Made by a program: the position numbers and the translations under genes. Below, in pieces: positions 1 to 7,022 of a DNA stretch of 18,193 nt. A model generated the notes under the pieces. That model saw only the letters and a list, made by a program, of their open reading frames with translations, searched no databases and was not told the DNA's origin. The DNA comes from AEGEAN-183 sp964614345. Lineage in GTDB: Bacteria > Pseudomonadota > Gammaproteobacteria > Magnimaribacterales > Magnimaribacteraceae. Every line of letters starts with the position of its first letter. The stretch's first letter is position 1. The stretch lies in contig CAZTLP010000024.1 in the NCBI GenBank assembly GCA_964614345.1, forward strand, positions 1 through 18,193, written 5' to 3'.

Positions 1-80
1 CTTGGTTTTTTGAAGTCAGTTATCTTGTGTTCAGGAGAACCAGAGATAGGAATATCTAAACCGTTTCTTATTTTTTTCAT
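1..80 (-). CDS. nqrA: NqrA N-terminus, Na+-translocating NADH:quinone reductase subunit A (partial, runs off left edge)
   Basis: Reading the minus strand from the ATG at 80-78 gives 26 open codons to the window edge: MKKIRNGLDIPISGSPEHKI, then TDFKKP. The core K-x-GLD-(I/L)-PI-x-G-(T/S)-P is the characteristic start of NqrA, the peripheral subunit of the six-subunit Na+-pumping NADH:quinone oxidoreductase of gammaproteobacteria (family knowledge). A purine-rich GAGAGG lies two bases upstream of the ATG, a tight but possible ribosome site. A TATAAT box about 57 bases upstream could drive it. In Pseudomonas aeruginosa, as I recall, the nqr operon also lies close to the GAPDH-mfd pair, so the context supports the call. 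The rest of nqrA and nqrBCDEF should lie left of the window. With only 26 residues the family is well supported, but nothing can be said about completeness. Confidence 0.85.
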   Translation of the reverse strand, partial: MKKIRNGLDIPISGSPEHKITDFKKP

Positions 81-85
81 TCCCT

Positions 86-98
86 CTCAACTTTTGAG
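86..98 (-). promoter_or_regulatory. Small hairpin next to the nqrA ribosome site
   Basis: On the minus strand CTCAA-AAG-TTGAG forms a perfect 5-bp stem with a 3-base loop. Its 3' arm ends inside the purine-rich GAGAGG in front of the nqrA ATG. Such a stem could partly mask the ribosome site. It is short and may be chance in AT-rich DNA, so a regulatory role is only a possibility. Confidence 0.2.
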
Positions 99-128
99 GT
101 GAATTAAGTATTTAAGGAGCAGTAAAAT

Positions 129-165
129 TCGCGCGTATTATAGTGTTGAAGAGATGTATTTACTA
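129..165 (-). promoter_or_regulatory. Predicted promoter for nqrA
   Basis: The minus strand has a perfect TATAAT -10 box at 142-137, followed at once by ACGCGCG, an unusually GC-rich discriminator for this AT-rich spacer. The -35 is weak (TAGTAA at 165-160, 17-bp spacing). Transcription would start near 130 and leave a leader of about 50 bases before nqrA. The same box-plus-GC layout recurs upstream of the PimC-like gene and of etfB. No hairpin with a T-tract separates this site from the GAPDH stop, so read-through into nqrA from upstream is also possible. Confidence 0.55.
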
Positions 166-171
166 GTTAGA

Positions 172-1647
172 TTATTGATATTCAGGGTATCGTTTATAGG
201 TCAAACCTACCATGTCTTTAGCTAAACCCAGTAGCTGTACTGTATAACCAAACTCATTATCATACCAAACATAAAGTATTGCATGATTTTCATTACAAAT
301 GGTGGCAGCTGAATCAATAATTCCCGCATATCTATTTCCTACAAAATCAGATGAAACGATTTCATTTGAATTAGTAAAGTCTATTTGATCTTTATATTGC
401 GAATGGAAGGCTGTTTGTCTTAAAAAATTATTTAATTCAGTAGCATCAGTAGATTTTTTTAAATTAAGTTTCATGATTGCTAAAGAAACATTAGGTGTAG
501 GAACTCTTATAGAATTAGCGGTTAATTTTCCTTCCAGTTCAGGTAATACCTGTCCTACTGCTGAACCCGCCCCTGTTTCAGTTATCACTAGGTTTAAAGC
601 AGCACTTCGTCCTCTTCTAGACTTTTTATGAAAATTATCTATCAAATTTTGATCATTAGTATAAGCATGTACAGTTTCTATATGCCCAGAAATAATCTCA
701 AATTCATCATTTATAACTTTAAGAACTGGGACTATGGCATTTGTGGTACAAGAGGCAGCACCTAAAATATGATCCTTTGAACCTATTATTTCATTATTAA
801 TACCATGAACAATATTTTTAAGTTTACCTTTTACTGGTGCTGTTAAAAGAACCTTATCAATTCCCTTACACTTTAAATGTTTACCTAAGCTTTTTTCATC
901 TCTCCAAACACCTGTATTGTCTATTAATAAAGCTTTTTTAATACCATGCTTTGTATAATCTATAGAATCTGGTTTATCAGCATAAATAATTTTTACTTCA
1001 CTTCCGTTAATTATTAATTGTTCATCTTTCTCTTCTACTCTGACAGTCCCTTTAAAAGGACCATGGACAGAATCTGTTCTTAGTAAATTTGCTCTTTTTA
1101 TTAGGTCTTCCTTACCTGATTTTCTAACCACAATTGCTCTTAATCTTAAATTATCACCTCCACCAGAGTCCTCTACTAAAATTCTGGCTAATAACCTACC
1201 TATCCTTCCAAAACCAAATAGAACTACATCCTGTGCATCTTCTAAAACTGAACCTTCCTTTCCTACCAAATCTCTTACTGAATCGAGCACAAATTCTTCC
1301 ATTGTCATCTTCCTATCATCAAATAGGAAAGCTGCAGCAATTATTCCAATATCGACTTCTGAAGGCCCAAGCTCTAATGAGCTTAGAGAGGTTATAACTT
1401 GATAAGTTTCGAATTCGCTTAATTCATTATTTTCTGTCTCTCTGATAGACCTGTGAGCCTGCATAATCTCTGAAACTGAAAGATTAACTAGGAATTTTCC
1501 ATAAAGCATCAAATGTACATTGTTTCTATATAAACGACCTATCATAGGAAGCATTTCTTCTGCCAATGCTTGTCGATACTGGAAATCACCAAAAGTATCT
1601 AAGGGAAGATTAGATCTTTTCCGTTTGTCTGGTTGATCAGAAGGCAT
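172..1647 (-). CDS. gap: Glyceraldehyde-3-phosphate dehydrogenase, long form with N-terminal extension
   Basis: This 491-residue protein is a phosphorylating GAPDH (glyceraldehyde-3-phosphate + NAD(P)+ + Pi to 1,3-bisphosphoglycerate), about 155 residues longer than ordinary GapA. The extra length is an N-terminal extension (about 1-137) without a recognisable domain. The catalytic core follows: nucleotide motif GFGRIGR at 145-151, catalytic Cys300 in ASCTTN, His327 in HAYTNDQN, RVPTPNVS at 381-388 and WYDNEFGY at 461-468. The position that in GapA holds the NAD-selecting Asp appears to be Lys/Arg (VVRKSG, 173-178), hinting at NADP use; TNDQ after the catalytic His recalls GapB-type enzymes. 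Both points are inference. Long GAPDHs of this kind sit next to mfd in Pseudomonas (family knowledge). Here the gene is last in a unit with two acyl-CoA dehydrogenase genes, starting 9 bases after the small subunit. No clear Shine-Dalgarno is visible. Its direction (glycolytic or gluconeogenic) cannot be told. Confidence 0.9.
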   Translation of the reverse strand: MPSDQPDKRKRSNLPLDTFGDFQYRQALAEEMLPMIGRLYRNNVHLMLYGKFLVNLSVSEIMQAHRSIRETENNELSEFETYQVITSLSSLELGPSEVDIGIIAAAFLFDDRKMTMEEFVLDSVRDLVGKEGSVLEDAQDVVLFGFGRIGRLLARILVEDSGGGDNLRLRAIVVRKSGKEDLIKRANLLRTDSVHGPFKGTVRVEEKDEQLIINGSEVKIIYADKPDSIDYTKHGIKKALLIDNTGVWRDEKSLGKHLKCKGIDKVLLTAPVKGKLKNIVHGINNEIIGSKDHILGAASCTTNAIVPVLKVINDEFEIISGHIETVHAYTNDQNLIDNFHKKSRRGRSAALNLVITETGAGSAVGQVLPELEGKLTANSIRVPTPNVSLAIMKLNLKKSTDATELNNFLRQTAFHSQYKDQIDFTNSNEIVSSDFVGNRYAGIIDSAATICNENHAILYVWYDNEFGYTVQLLGLAKDMVGLTYKRYPEYQ

Positions 1648-1656
1648 AATTTTAAA

Positions 1657-2784
1657 TTATAGTTGAGAGTATCTTTTTAAGTGATAATCAGTGTTTCCAA
1701 ATATTGAAATTATTGTGGTCAGTCTTTTGAAGAAATGACCAACATTTAGCTCGTCTGTTACTCCCATCCCTCCATGAAGTTGAACAGCTTGTTGCCCTAT
1801 AAATTTCGCCGCCTTACCTACTTGATATTTCAATCCTGAAATTGATTTCTTTGCATCTTGAGATCCTTCTACATTTTTAATGGTAGCCATATACAAAAGA
1901 GATTTACTTTGCTCATATTCCATAAACATATCAACCATACGATGTTGCAATACTTGAAATTTGCCAATGGGCTGACCAAATTGTTCTCTGGTCTTAGTAT
2001 ATTCAACTGTTGTTTTGTAGAGCACTTCCATTGCACCAACAGCTTCAGCACAGATTCCTAGTGTAGCATTGTCGATTGCGTCTTCTAGTAGTTTGAAACC
2101 CTGATTTTCAGAACCTAAAAGGCAACTTGCGGGGACTATAACATTTTCTAATGTTAGTTCAGATGCCCTTCTATCATCTACTGTAGGATAGTTTCTTAAT
2201 GAAACACCATCTTGATTAGCATCTACAACAAGTAAGCTTATTCCGTCCTTGTCTGTTTGTTTTCCTGATGTTCTAGTTGAAATAATAAATTTATTGGCAT
2301 TGGGTCCATTCATTACAACTGACTTGAATCCATTTACTACATAGTTTCCATCTTTTAATTTAGCTTCAGTCGTAACATCTGCTAAATTAAACCTGCTTTG
2401 AGGTTCTGTGAATCCTAAAGCTAAATGCATATTACCTGCTACAACTTGACCTAATATTTCTCCTTTTTGTTCGTCTGTTCCACAAGAATCTATAAGACCT
2501 GAACACAAAATTATTGTTTCTAAAAAAGGCTCTACCACAAGTCCTTTACCAAACTCTTCCATAATGATCATAGATTCGAGTGCAGTTCCACCAAACCCAC
2601 CTGATTCTTCACTTAAAGATATACCTAACCAACCAAGCTCTGCAAAAATCTTCCAGTTCTTTTCGCTGAAACCTAGCTCAGATGAAATAAGATTTTGCCT
2701 CTTTTCCCATTCATAGTCCCTTTGAATAAATTGTGCTACTTGTCCTTGTATCAATGTTTGTTCTTCGTTGAAATTAAAATCCAT
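1657..2784 (-). CDS. Acyl-CoA dehydrogenase, small subunit of PimD (pimeloyl-CoA dehydrogenase) type
   Basis: This 375-residue protein has the full acyl-CoA dehydrogenase fold: N-terminal helical domain (about 1-120), beta domain with GFTEPQSRFNLAD (124-136), and C-terminal helical domain with the FAD-related YTKTREQFGQPIGKFQ (262-277) and QAVQLHGGMGVTDE (332-345). The opening MDFNFNEEQ and the EEFGKGLVVEPF stretch (76-87) resemble PimD-type subunits. No catalytic Glu is seen at either usual place: the C-terminal YEGT motif reads FGNT (362-365), and the helix position that carries Glu in isovaleryl-CoA dehydrogenase appears to be Asn239. It therefore probably works only as partner of the large subunit encoded just upstream (2-base gap), as in other two-subunit dehydrogenases such as FadE28/FadE29. 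Electrons would go to ETF. The substrate is unknown; pimeloyl-CoA is only the name of the family prototype, and no other pim genes are present. Confidence 0.88.
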   Translation of the reverse strand: MDFNFNEEQTLIQGQVAQFIQRDYEWEKRQNLISSELGFSEKNWKIFAELGWLGISLSEESGGFGGTALESMIIMEEFGKGLVVEPFLETIILCSGLIDSCGTDEQKGEILGQVVAGNMHLALGFTEPQSRFNLADVTTEAKLKDGNYVVNGFKSVVMNGPNANKFIISTRTSGKQTDKDGISLLVVDANQDGVSLRNYPTVDDRRASELTLENVIVPASCLLGSENQGFKLLEDAIDNATLGICAEAVGAMEVLYKTTVEYTKTREQFGQPIGKFQVLQHRMVDMFMEYEQSKSLLYMATIKNVEGSQDAKKSISGLKYQVGKAAKFIGQQAVQLHGGMGVTDELNVGHFFKRLTTIISIFGNTDYHLKRYSQL

Positions 2785-2786
2785 CT

Positions 2787-3977
2787 TTATAATCCTAATA
2801 TTGCTTTTGAAATTACATTTCGCTGTATCTCATTACTTCCGCCGTAAATTGATACCTTCCTAAAATTTAAATAATGTGGCATTGCTGCCCCAGCATAATC
2901 TGGGCCTATGGATGCATTAGATCCTAATTCCGCTTCCGTGATAAATGGATGGGCATAATAGCCAAGCATTTCTATAAAAAGTTCAGAAATACTTTGTTGA
3001 AGTTCCGTTCCTTTAATTTTTAATATTGATGATTCCGGTCCAGGGGCTCCACCTGAAGATATCTGTGATAAAGTCCTTAGTTCAGTAAATTCAGTTGCTG
3101 TTAACTCTATTTCTGCAGCTTCAAGTTTATTTCTAAAATTAGTGTCATCTAAGAGACTAGCCTCTCCTACTACTAGATCAGAAGATATCTCCTTTAATCT
3201 TTTTAATTCTCTTTTTAAAGCGGCTATACCTGCTATGCCTGTTCTTTCATGCATTAAAAGGAACTTAGCTATATTCCATCCCTGTCCTTCTTCTCCTATA
3301 AGATTGTCAGCAGGTACCTCAACATTGTCGAAATAAACCATATTAACTTCATGAGCACCATCTATAGTAATAATTGGTTTTACTTCAACTCCTTTTGATT
3401 TCATATCAATTAAAAGAAAGCTTATGCCTTCTTGTTTTATATCTGTAGTTTCAGTTCTAACTAAACAAAAAATCCAGTCTGCATGTTGAGCTAAAGTCGT
3501 CCAAGTCTTAGTACCATTAACTAAGTAATTATTTCCTTTACGTTCTGCTTTTGTTTGTAAAGAGGCAAGATCAGATCCGGAACCGGGCTCAGAGTATCCT
3601 TGGCACCACCAAGTATCACTATTAAGTATTCCTGGAAGAAATTTCTCTTTTTGTTCTTCAGTACCAAAGGTATAAACAACTGGGCCACACATATTCACAC
3701 CAAAGGGTATAAGAACTGGGGTATTAGCCGCAGCTAATTCATTTTGTAAAATATATATTTCAGTAGGAGTTAAGCCAACTCCTCCATATTCCTTAGGCCA
3801 ATTTATAGCAAACCAACCCTTAGAGGCCAAAATTTTTTGCCAAGAAATAATGTCTTCTTTTTCCAGGGGTAGTCTCTTATCTTGCTTCTCCTTTATTGCA
3901 AGGGGATACTCTGAAGATAGAAAATCTCTAACTTCATTTTGAAAATTTAAATCTTCTTGTGAAAATGTTAAATCCAT
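2787..3977 (-). CDS. Acyl-CoA dehydrogenase, large subunit of PimC (pimeloyl-CoA dehydrogenase) type
   Basis: This 396-residue flavoprotein introduces the alpha-beta double bond into an acyl-CoA. Visible motifs are WPKEYGGVGLTP (60-71), the FAD/substrate segment WWCQGYSEPGSGSDLASL (123-140), NGTKTWTTLAQHADWIF (154-170), HERTGIAG (243-250) and YGGSNEIQRN (378-387). Glu244 in HERTG aligns with the helix-borne catalytic Glu of isovaleryl-CoA dehydrogenase, so this subunit most likely holds the active base. The C-terminal YEGT-type Glu is Gly379. The overall pattern matches the large subunit of pimeloyl-CoA dehydrogenase as annotated across proteobacteria. It is first in the minus-strand unit, followed 2 bases later by the small subunit and then by GAPDH. 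A TATAAT box at 4012-4007 gives a leader of about 25 bases. The true chain may be a dicarboxylic, branched or cyclic acyl-CoA; the sequence does not decide. Confidence 0.9.
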   Translation of the reverse strand: MDLTFSQEDLNFQNEVRDFLSSEYPLAIKEKQDKRLPLEKEDIISWQKILASKGWFAINWPKEYGGVGLTPTEIYILQNELAAANTPVLIPFGVNMCGPVVYTFGTEEQKEKFLPGILNSDTWWCQGYSEPGSGSDLASLQTKAERKGNNYLVNGTKTWTTLAQHADWIFCLVRTETTDIKQEGISFLLIDMKSKGVEVKPIITIDGAHEVNMVYFDNVEVPADNLIGEEGQGWNIAKFLLMHERTGIAGIAALKRELKRLKEISSDLVVGEASLLDDTNFRNKLEAAEIELTATEFTELRTLSQISSGGAPGPESSILKIKGTELQQSISELFIEMLGYYAHPFITEAELGSNASIGPDYAGAAMPHYLNFRKVSIYGGSNEIQRNVISKAILGL

Positions 3978-4000
3978 AAATTACACTCAGTTTAAAATAA

Positions 4001-4034
4001 GGCCGTATTATACACTTAGGTTTAAAGGTCTAAA
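4001..4034 (-). promoter_or_regulatory. Predicted promoter of the PimC-like / PimD-like / GAPDH unit
   Basis: On the minus strand TATAAT (4012-4007) is preceded by TTTAGA (4034-4029) at 16-bp spacing and followed directly by ACGGCC. The start point would be near 4000, about 23 bases before the PimC-like ATG. The GC-rich discriminator resembles those of the nqrA and etfB promoters in this window. In gammaproteobacteria GC-rich discriminators often make promoters sensitive to ppGpp/DksA (established for E. coli); applying this here is inference. The divergent mfd promoter must lie in the same 75-base gap, but no convincing plus-strand pair was found. Confidence 0.55.
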
Positions 4035-4052
4035 TATATAAGCTCTTTTGTA

Positions 4053-7022
4053 ATGGTGAGTAGAAATAATAGAAACATTAATTTTCAAAAGCAATTGTTC
4101 TCCTGGGCTAATGGAAAAGGTCAAAAAGTTGTCATAACTTCTAATCCTTTATTAGCTGAATCCATTTATCAAGAACTGATAAAAAAACACCGTAAAGTAA
4201 GTTTATTTCCACATACAGAAACTTTACCTTATGACTTTTTTTCTCCTTCTAAAGATATTAAGAATCTTAGATTACAAGCTCTTTCTAGATTAATTGCCGA
4301 TGAAACACATATCTTAGTTGTATCTATACAAGCTTTAATGAGTCCTTGTTCAGATAAAGCTCACCTATTACCTTTTAATTTACTTAAAACACACGAGGAA
4401 GTAGATCGTAAAAACCTTATTTCGGGACTCCTAAGCTCAGGATATGAAAGAAAAGATATAGTTAAAGAAGTTGGTGAGTTTGCTCTTAGGGGATCAATTA
4501 TAGATATCTACACGACTGGATATGATGAACCTATCAGAATTGAAATTATTGCTTCCAAAATTGAATCTCTAAGGACTTTCGATCCAACCACTCAAATTAC
4601 AATACAAAAAATAGATTCTTTCTCAGCTATGCCTCCCTACGAATATGCACTCAATCAGAAGGGTATAGATTTATTTAAAAAAAATTGGAGAAATTATTTT
4701 GATACTTATGAGGAAGACAGTGACATCTTTAAGTCTATTGTAAAAGGTAAAGCTGAAGAAGGTTCTGAGATGTATCTACCATTATTTTTTAGTGGTAAAT
4801 CTAGTGTAATTAACTACATAGATAAATTCGATACTGTTTTATTAGATAAAAATACCTTAATGGAATTAAAAAATTACGAATTACTAATTAATGAAAGGTA
4901 TGAGGAATATAGGTACGACATAACTCGACCCTTGCTTAAACCTAGTGAGCTTTTTGTAACTGAAAATGAAGTCAAAAGATTTCTAAAAGATCGCGAAATA
5001 ACTAAATTTGCTTTCAAAAATTTTGAAAGCAAAAAAGTTATTAAGCCAAAAAAGAAGCCTGTTCAAGCAAAAAGTGATTACAAACATCAAATACCTGAAA
5101 TTAATGATCTTGTAGTTCATTTATTTCACGGAATAGGAATCTTTAAAGGGTTAAAAAATATAAAAACCAAAAGTATAAGCAATGAATGTTTAGAGATTGA
5201 ATATAGAAATAACAGCAAAGTCTTCGTACCAATTGAATCTATGCACTTAGTCTCTAAATATTTTGGACCAGAAGAAATTACCATAGATGAATTAGGTTCA
5301 AAGAAATGGGAAAGAAAGAAATCGATTGCGATTAAAAAGACTTTTGATACTGCGGCAGAACTTTTAAATACACAAGCTAAAAGAAATTCAAGAAAAGGAA
5401 AAAAATATCGAATTCCTAAAGATGAATATAATCAGTTTTGTGGTGAATTCCAGTTCATAGAAACTCAAGATCAAAAAAATACTATCTTAGAAATTGAAAA
5501 CGATCTTCAGGATTCAATACCAATGGATAGATTAGTTTGTGGTGAGGTAGGTTTTGGAAAAACAGAAGTGGCCATGAGAGCATCTTTTATTTCAGCTTTT
5601 AATAATTGTCAGGCTTGTATATTGGTGCCCACAACAGTTTTAGCGCAACAACATTACGAAAGTTTTGCTAAAAGATTTTCTAATTCTCCTATCAATATTC
5701 AAAAACTTAGTAGGGATATTAGTGTGACCAAAAGAAAAGAAATTCTTTCTCAATTAAAAGATGGTCGAATAGACATAATTATTGGAACGCATGCTTTACT
5801 GCAAGGATCAATAGAATTTAAAGATTTAGGATTGCTCATAATAGATGAAGAGCATAGATTTGGTGTTAGACAGAAAGAAAAAATAAAAAAGTTGAAAGAA
5901 GAAGTAAATGTTCTCTATTTATCTGCCACCCCTATTCCCAGATCATTAAATTTCGCTTTAGCAGAATTAAAAGACCTATCAATAATTGCCACAGCTCCTG
6001 AAAACAGATTGTCTGTACGAACTTTTGTTTATCCATTTAACGAGCACCTAATAAAAGAGAGTATCCAAAGAGAACTTCTCAGAAACGGACAGATATATTA
6101 CTTATGCAATGATTTGCGGCTTATACAGGACAGAAAACAAAGAATACAAGAATTATTTCCATCTAGTAATGTAGATTATATACATGGGAAACTTAAAGGA
6201 TCGGAAATAGAAAAGAAAATGCTTCTTTTCCAGAATGGACAAATAAATATATTAGTATGCTCAACAATTATAGAAAGTGGATTAGATATTGCTAATGCAA
6301 ACACACTCATAGTTGAAGAAGCAGATCGATTGGGTTTATCACAGTTACACCAACTAAGAGGAAGAGTAGGAAGAGGGAAAAAACAAGCTTATGCTTATTT
6401 CCTTAAATCTAACCGAATATTAAAAAGAAAAAAAGCAGATAAAAGATTAAAAGCCTTGCAAGATACAAATTCTTTATCTGCAGGATTTTTATTGTCTTTA
6501 AAAGACCTTGAAGCTAGAGGTGCTGGTGAGATATTAGGCGAAAATCAGAGTGGAATAATGGAATCCATTGGAATAGACCTATATTTAAGGCTAGTCAACA
6601 GAGCTACTAACCAAATTCAAAAGGGAGAAATAGAATCTTTCATAATTGAAAAAGATATAGAAATAAACCTAAATACTTCAGCATATATTCCAGAGGACTA
6701 TCTTCCTGATATTAGCCAAAGATTAATAATGTATAACAAAATTTCTTCTGCGATCTCCTTACAAGAACTGAAGGAAATTCAAATAGAAATGATAAATAGA
6801 TTTGGCTTATTCCCTAAAGAACTCAAGGCACTATTTTTTGAGTACGAACTGACACTTGTCGCTTCTGAAAAGAATATTACTGAGATAAAAATTAAGAAAG
6901 AAAGTATTGAGATTAATTTTTTAGATTCAACTAAAGACAAGATCTTTAACAAAGGAGTAGACTTTAAAGATAATATTCAAAAAATATATAAAGGATTAAA
7001 TCTAAATAAAAAGATCAAATGA
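4053..7022 (+). CDS. mfd: Transcription-repair coupling factor Mfd (short form, apparently lacking domain D3)
   Basis: Mfd is the ATP-driven translocase that pushes stalled RNA polymerase off damaged DNA and recruits UvrA. The 989 residues compare with about 1148 in E. coli. The UvrB-like N-terminal part is present (TLPYDFFSP 57-65; GEFALRGSIIDIY 141-153). The RNA-polymerase-interacting region is clear (NDLVVHLFHGIGIFKGL 351-367, FVPIESMHLVSKY 391-403). The RecG-like motor is complete: Walker A GEVGFGKTEV (497-506), DEEH (598-601), SATPIPR (624-630), GLDIANANT (743-751) and QLRGRVGRG (766-774). A TRCF C-terminal domain follows (about 860-960), some 30 residues shorter than in E. coli. Between D1b and the polymerase-binding domain only a lysine-rich linker (KKVIKPKKKPVQ, 327-338) remains where E. 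coli has the roughly 100-residue D3. The start is fixed by an in-frame stop 30 bases upstream. There is no Shine-Dalgarno. The stop overlaps the csiV start. Confidence 0.97.
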   Translation: MVSRNNRNINFQKQLFSWANGKGQKVVITSNPLLAESIYQELIKKHRKVSLFPHTETLPYDFFSPSKDIKNLRLQALSRLIADETHILVVSIQALMSPCSDKAHLLPFNLLKTHEEVDRKNLISGLLSSGYERKDIVKEVGEFALRGSIIDIYTTGYDEPIRIEIIASKIESLRTFDPTTQITIQKIDSFSAMPPYEYALNQKGIDLFKKNWRNYFDTYEEDSDIFKSIVKGKAEEGSEMYLPLFFSGKSSVINYIDKFDTVLLDKNTLMELKNYELLINERYEEYRYDITRPLLKPSELFVTENEVKRFLKDREITKFAFKNFESKKVIKPKKKPVQAKSDYKHQIPEINDLVVHLFHGIGIFKGLKNIKTKSISNECLEIEYRNNSKVFVPIESMHLVSKYFGPEEITIDELGSKKWERKKSIAIKKTFDTAAELLNTQAKRNSRKGKKYRIPKDEYNQFCGEFQFIETQDQKNTILEIENDLQDSIPMDRLVCGEVGFGKTEVAMRASFISAFNNCQACILVPTTVLAQQHYESFAKRFSNSPINIQKLSRDISVTKRKEILSQLKDGRIDIIIGTHALLQGSIEFKDLGLLIIDEEHRFGVRQKEKIKKLKEEVNVLYLSATPIPRSLNFALAELKDLSIIATAPENRLSVRTFVYPFNEHLIKESIQRELLRNGQIYYLCNDLRLIQDRKQRIQELFPSSNVDYIHGKLKGSEIEKKMLLFQNGQINILVCSTIIESGLDIANANTLIVEEADRLGLSQLHQLRGRVGRGKKQAYAYFLKSNRILKRKKADKRLKALQDTNSLSAGFLLSLKDLEARGAGEILGENQSGIMESIGIDLYLRLVNRATNQIQKGEIESFIIEKDIEINLNTSAYIPEDYLPDISQRLIMYNKISSAISLQELKEIQIEMINRFGLFPKELKALFFEYELTLVASEKNITEIKIKKESIEINFLDSTKDKIFNKGVDFKDNIQKIYKGLNLNKKIK

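Noticed and set aside
1134..1397. 87-residue open frame opposite the GAPDH gene
   Set aside because: It lies wholly antisense to well-conserved coding sequence and its product is a low-complexity Leu-rich string with no family resemblance.
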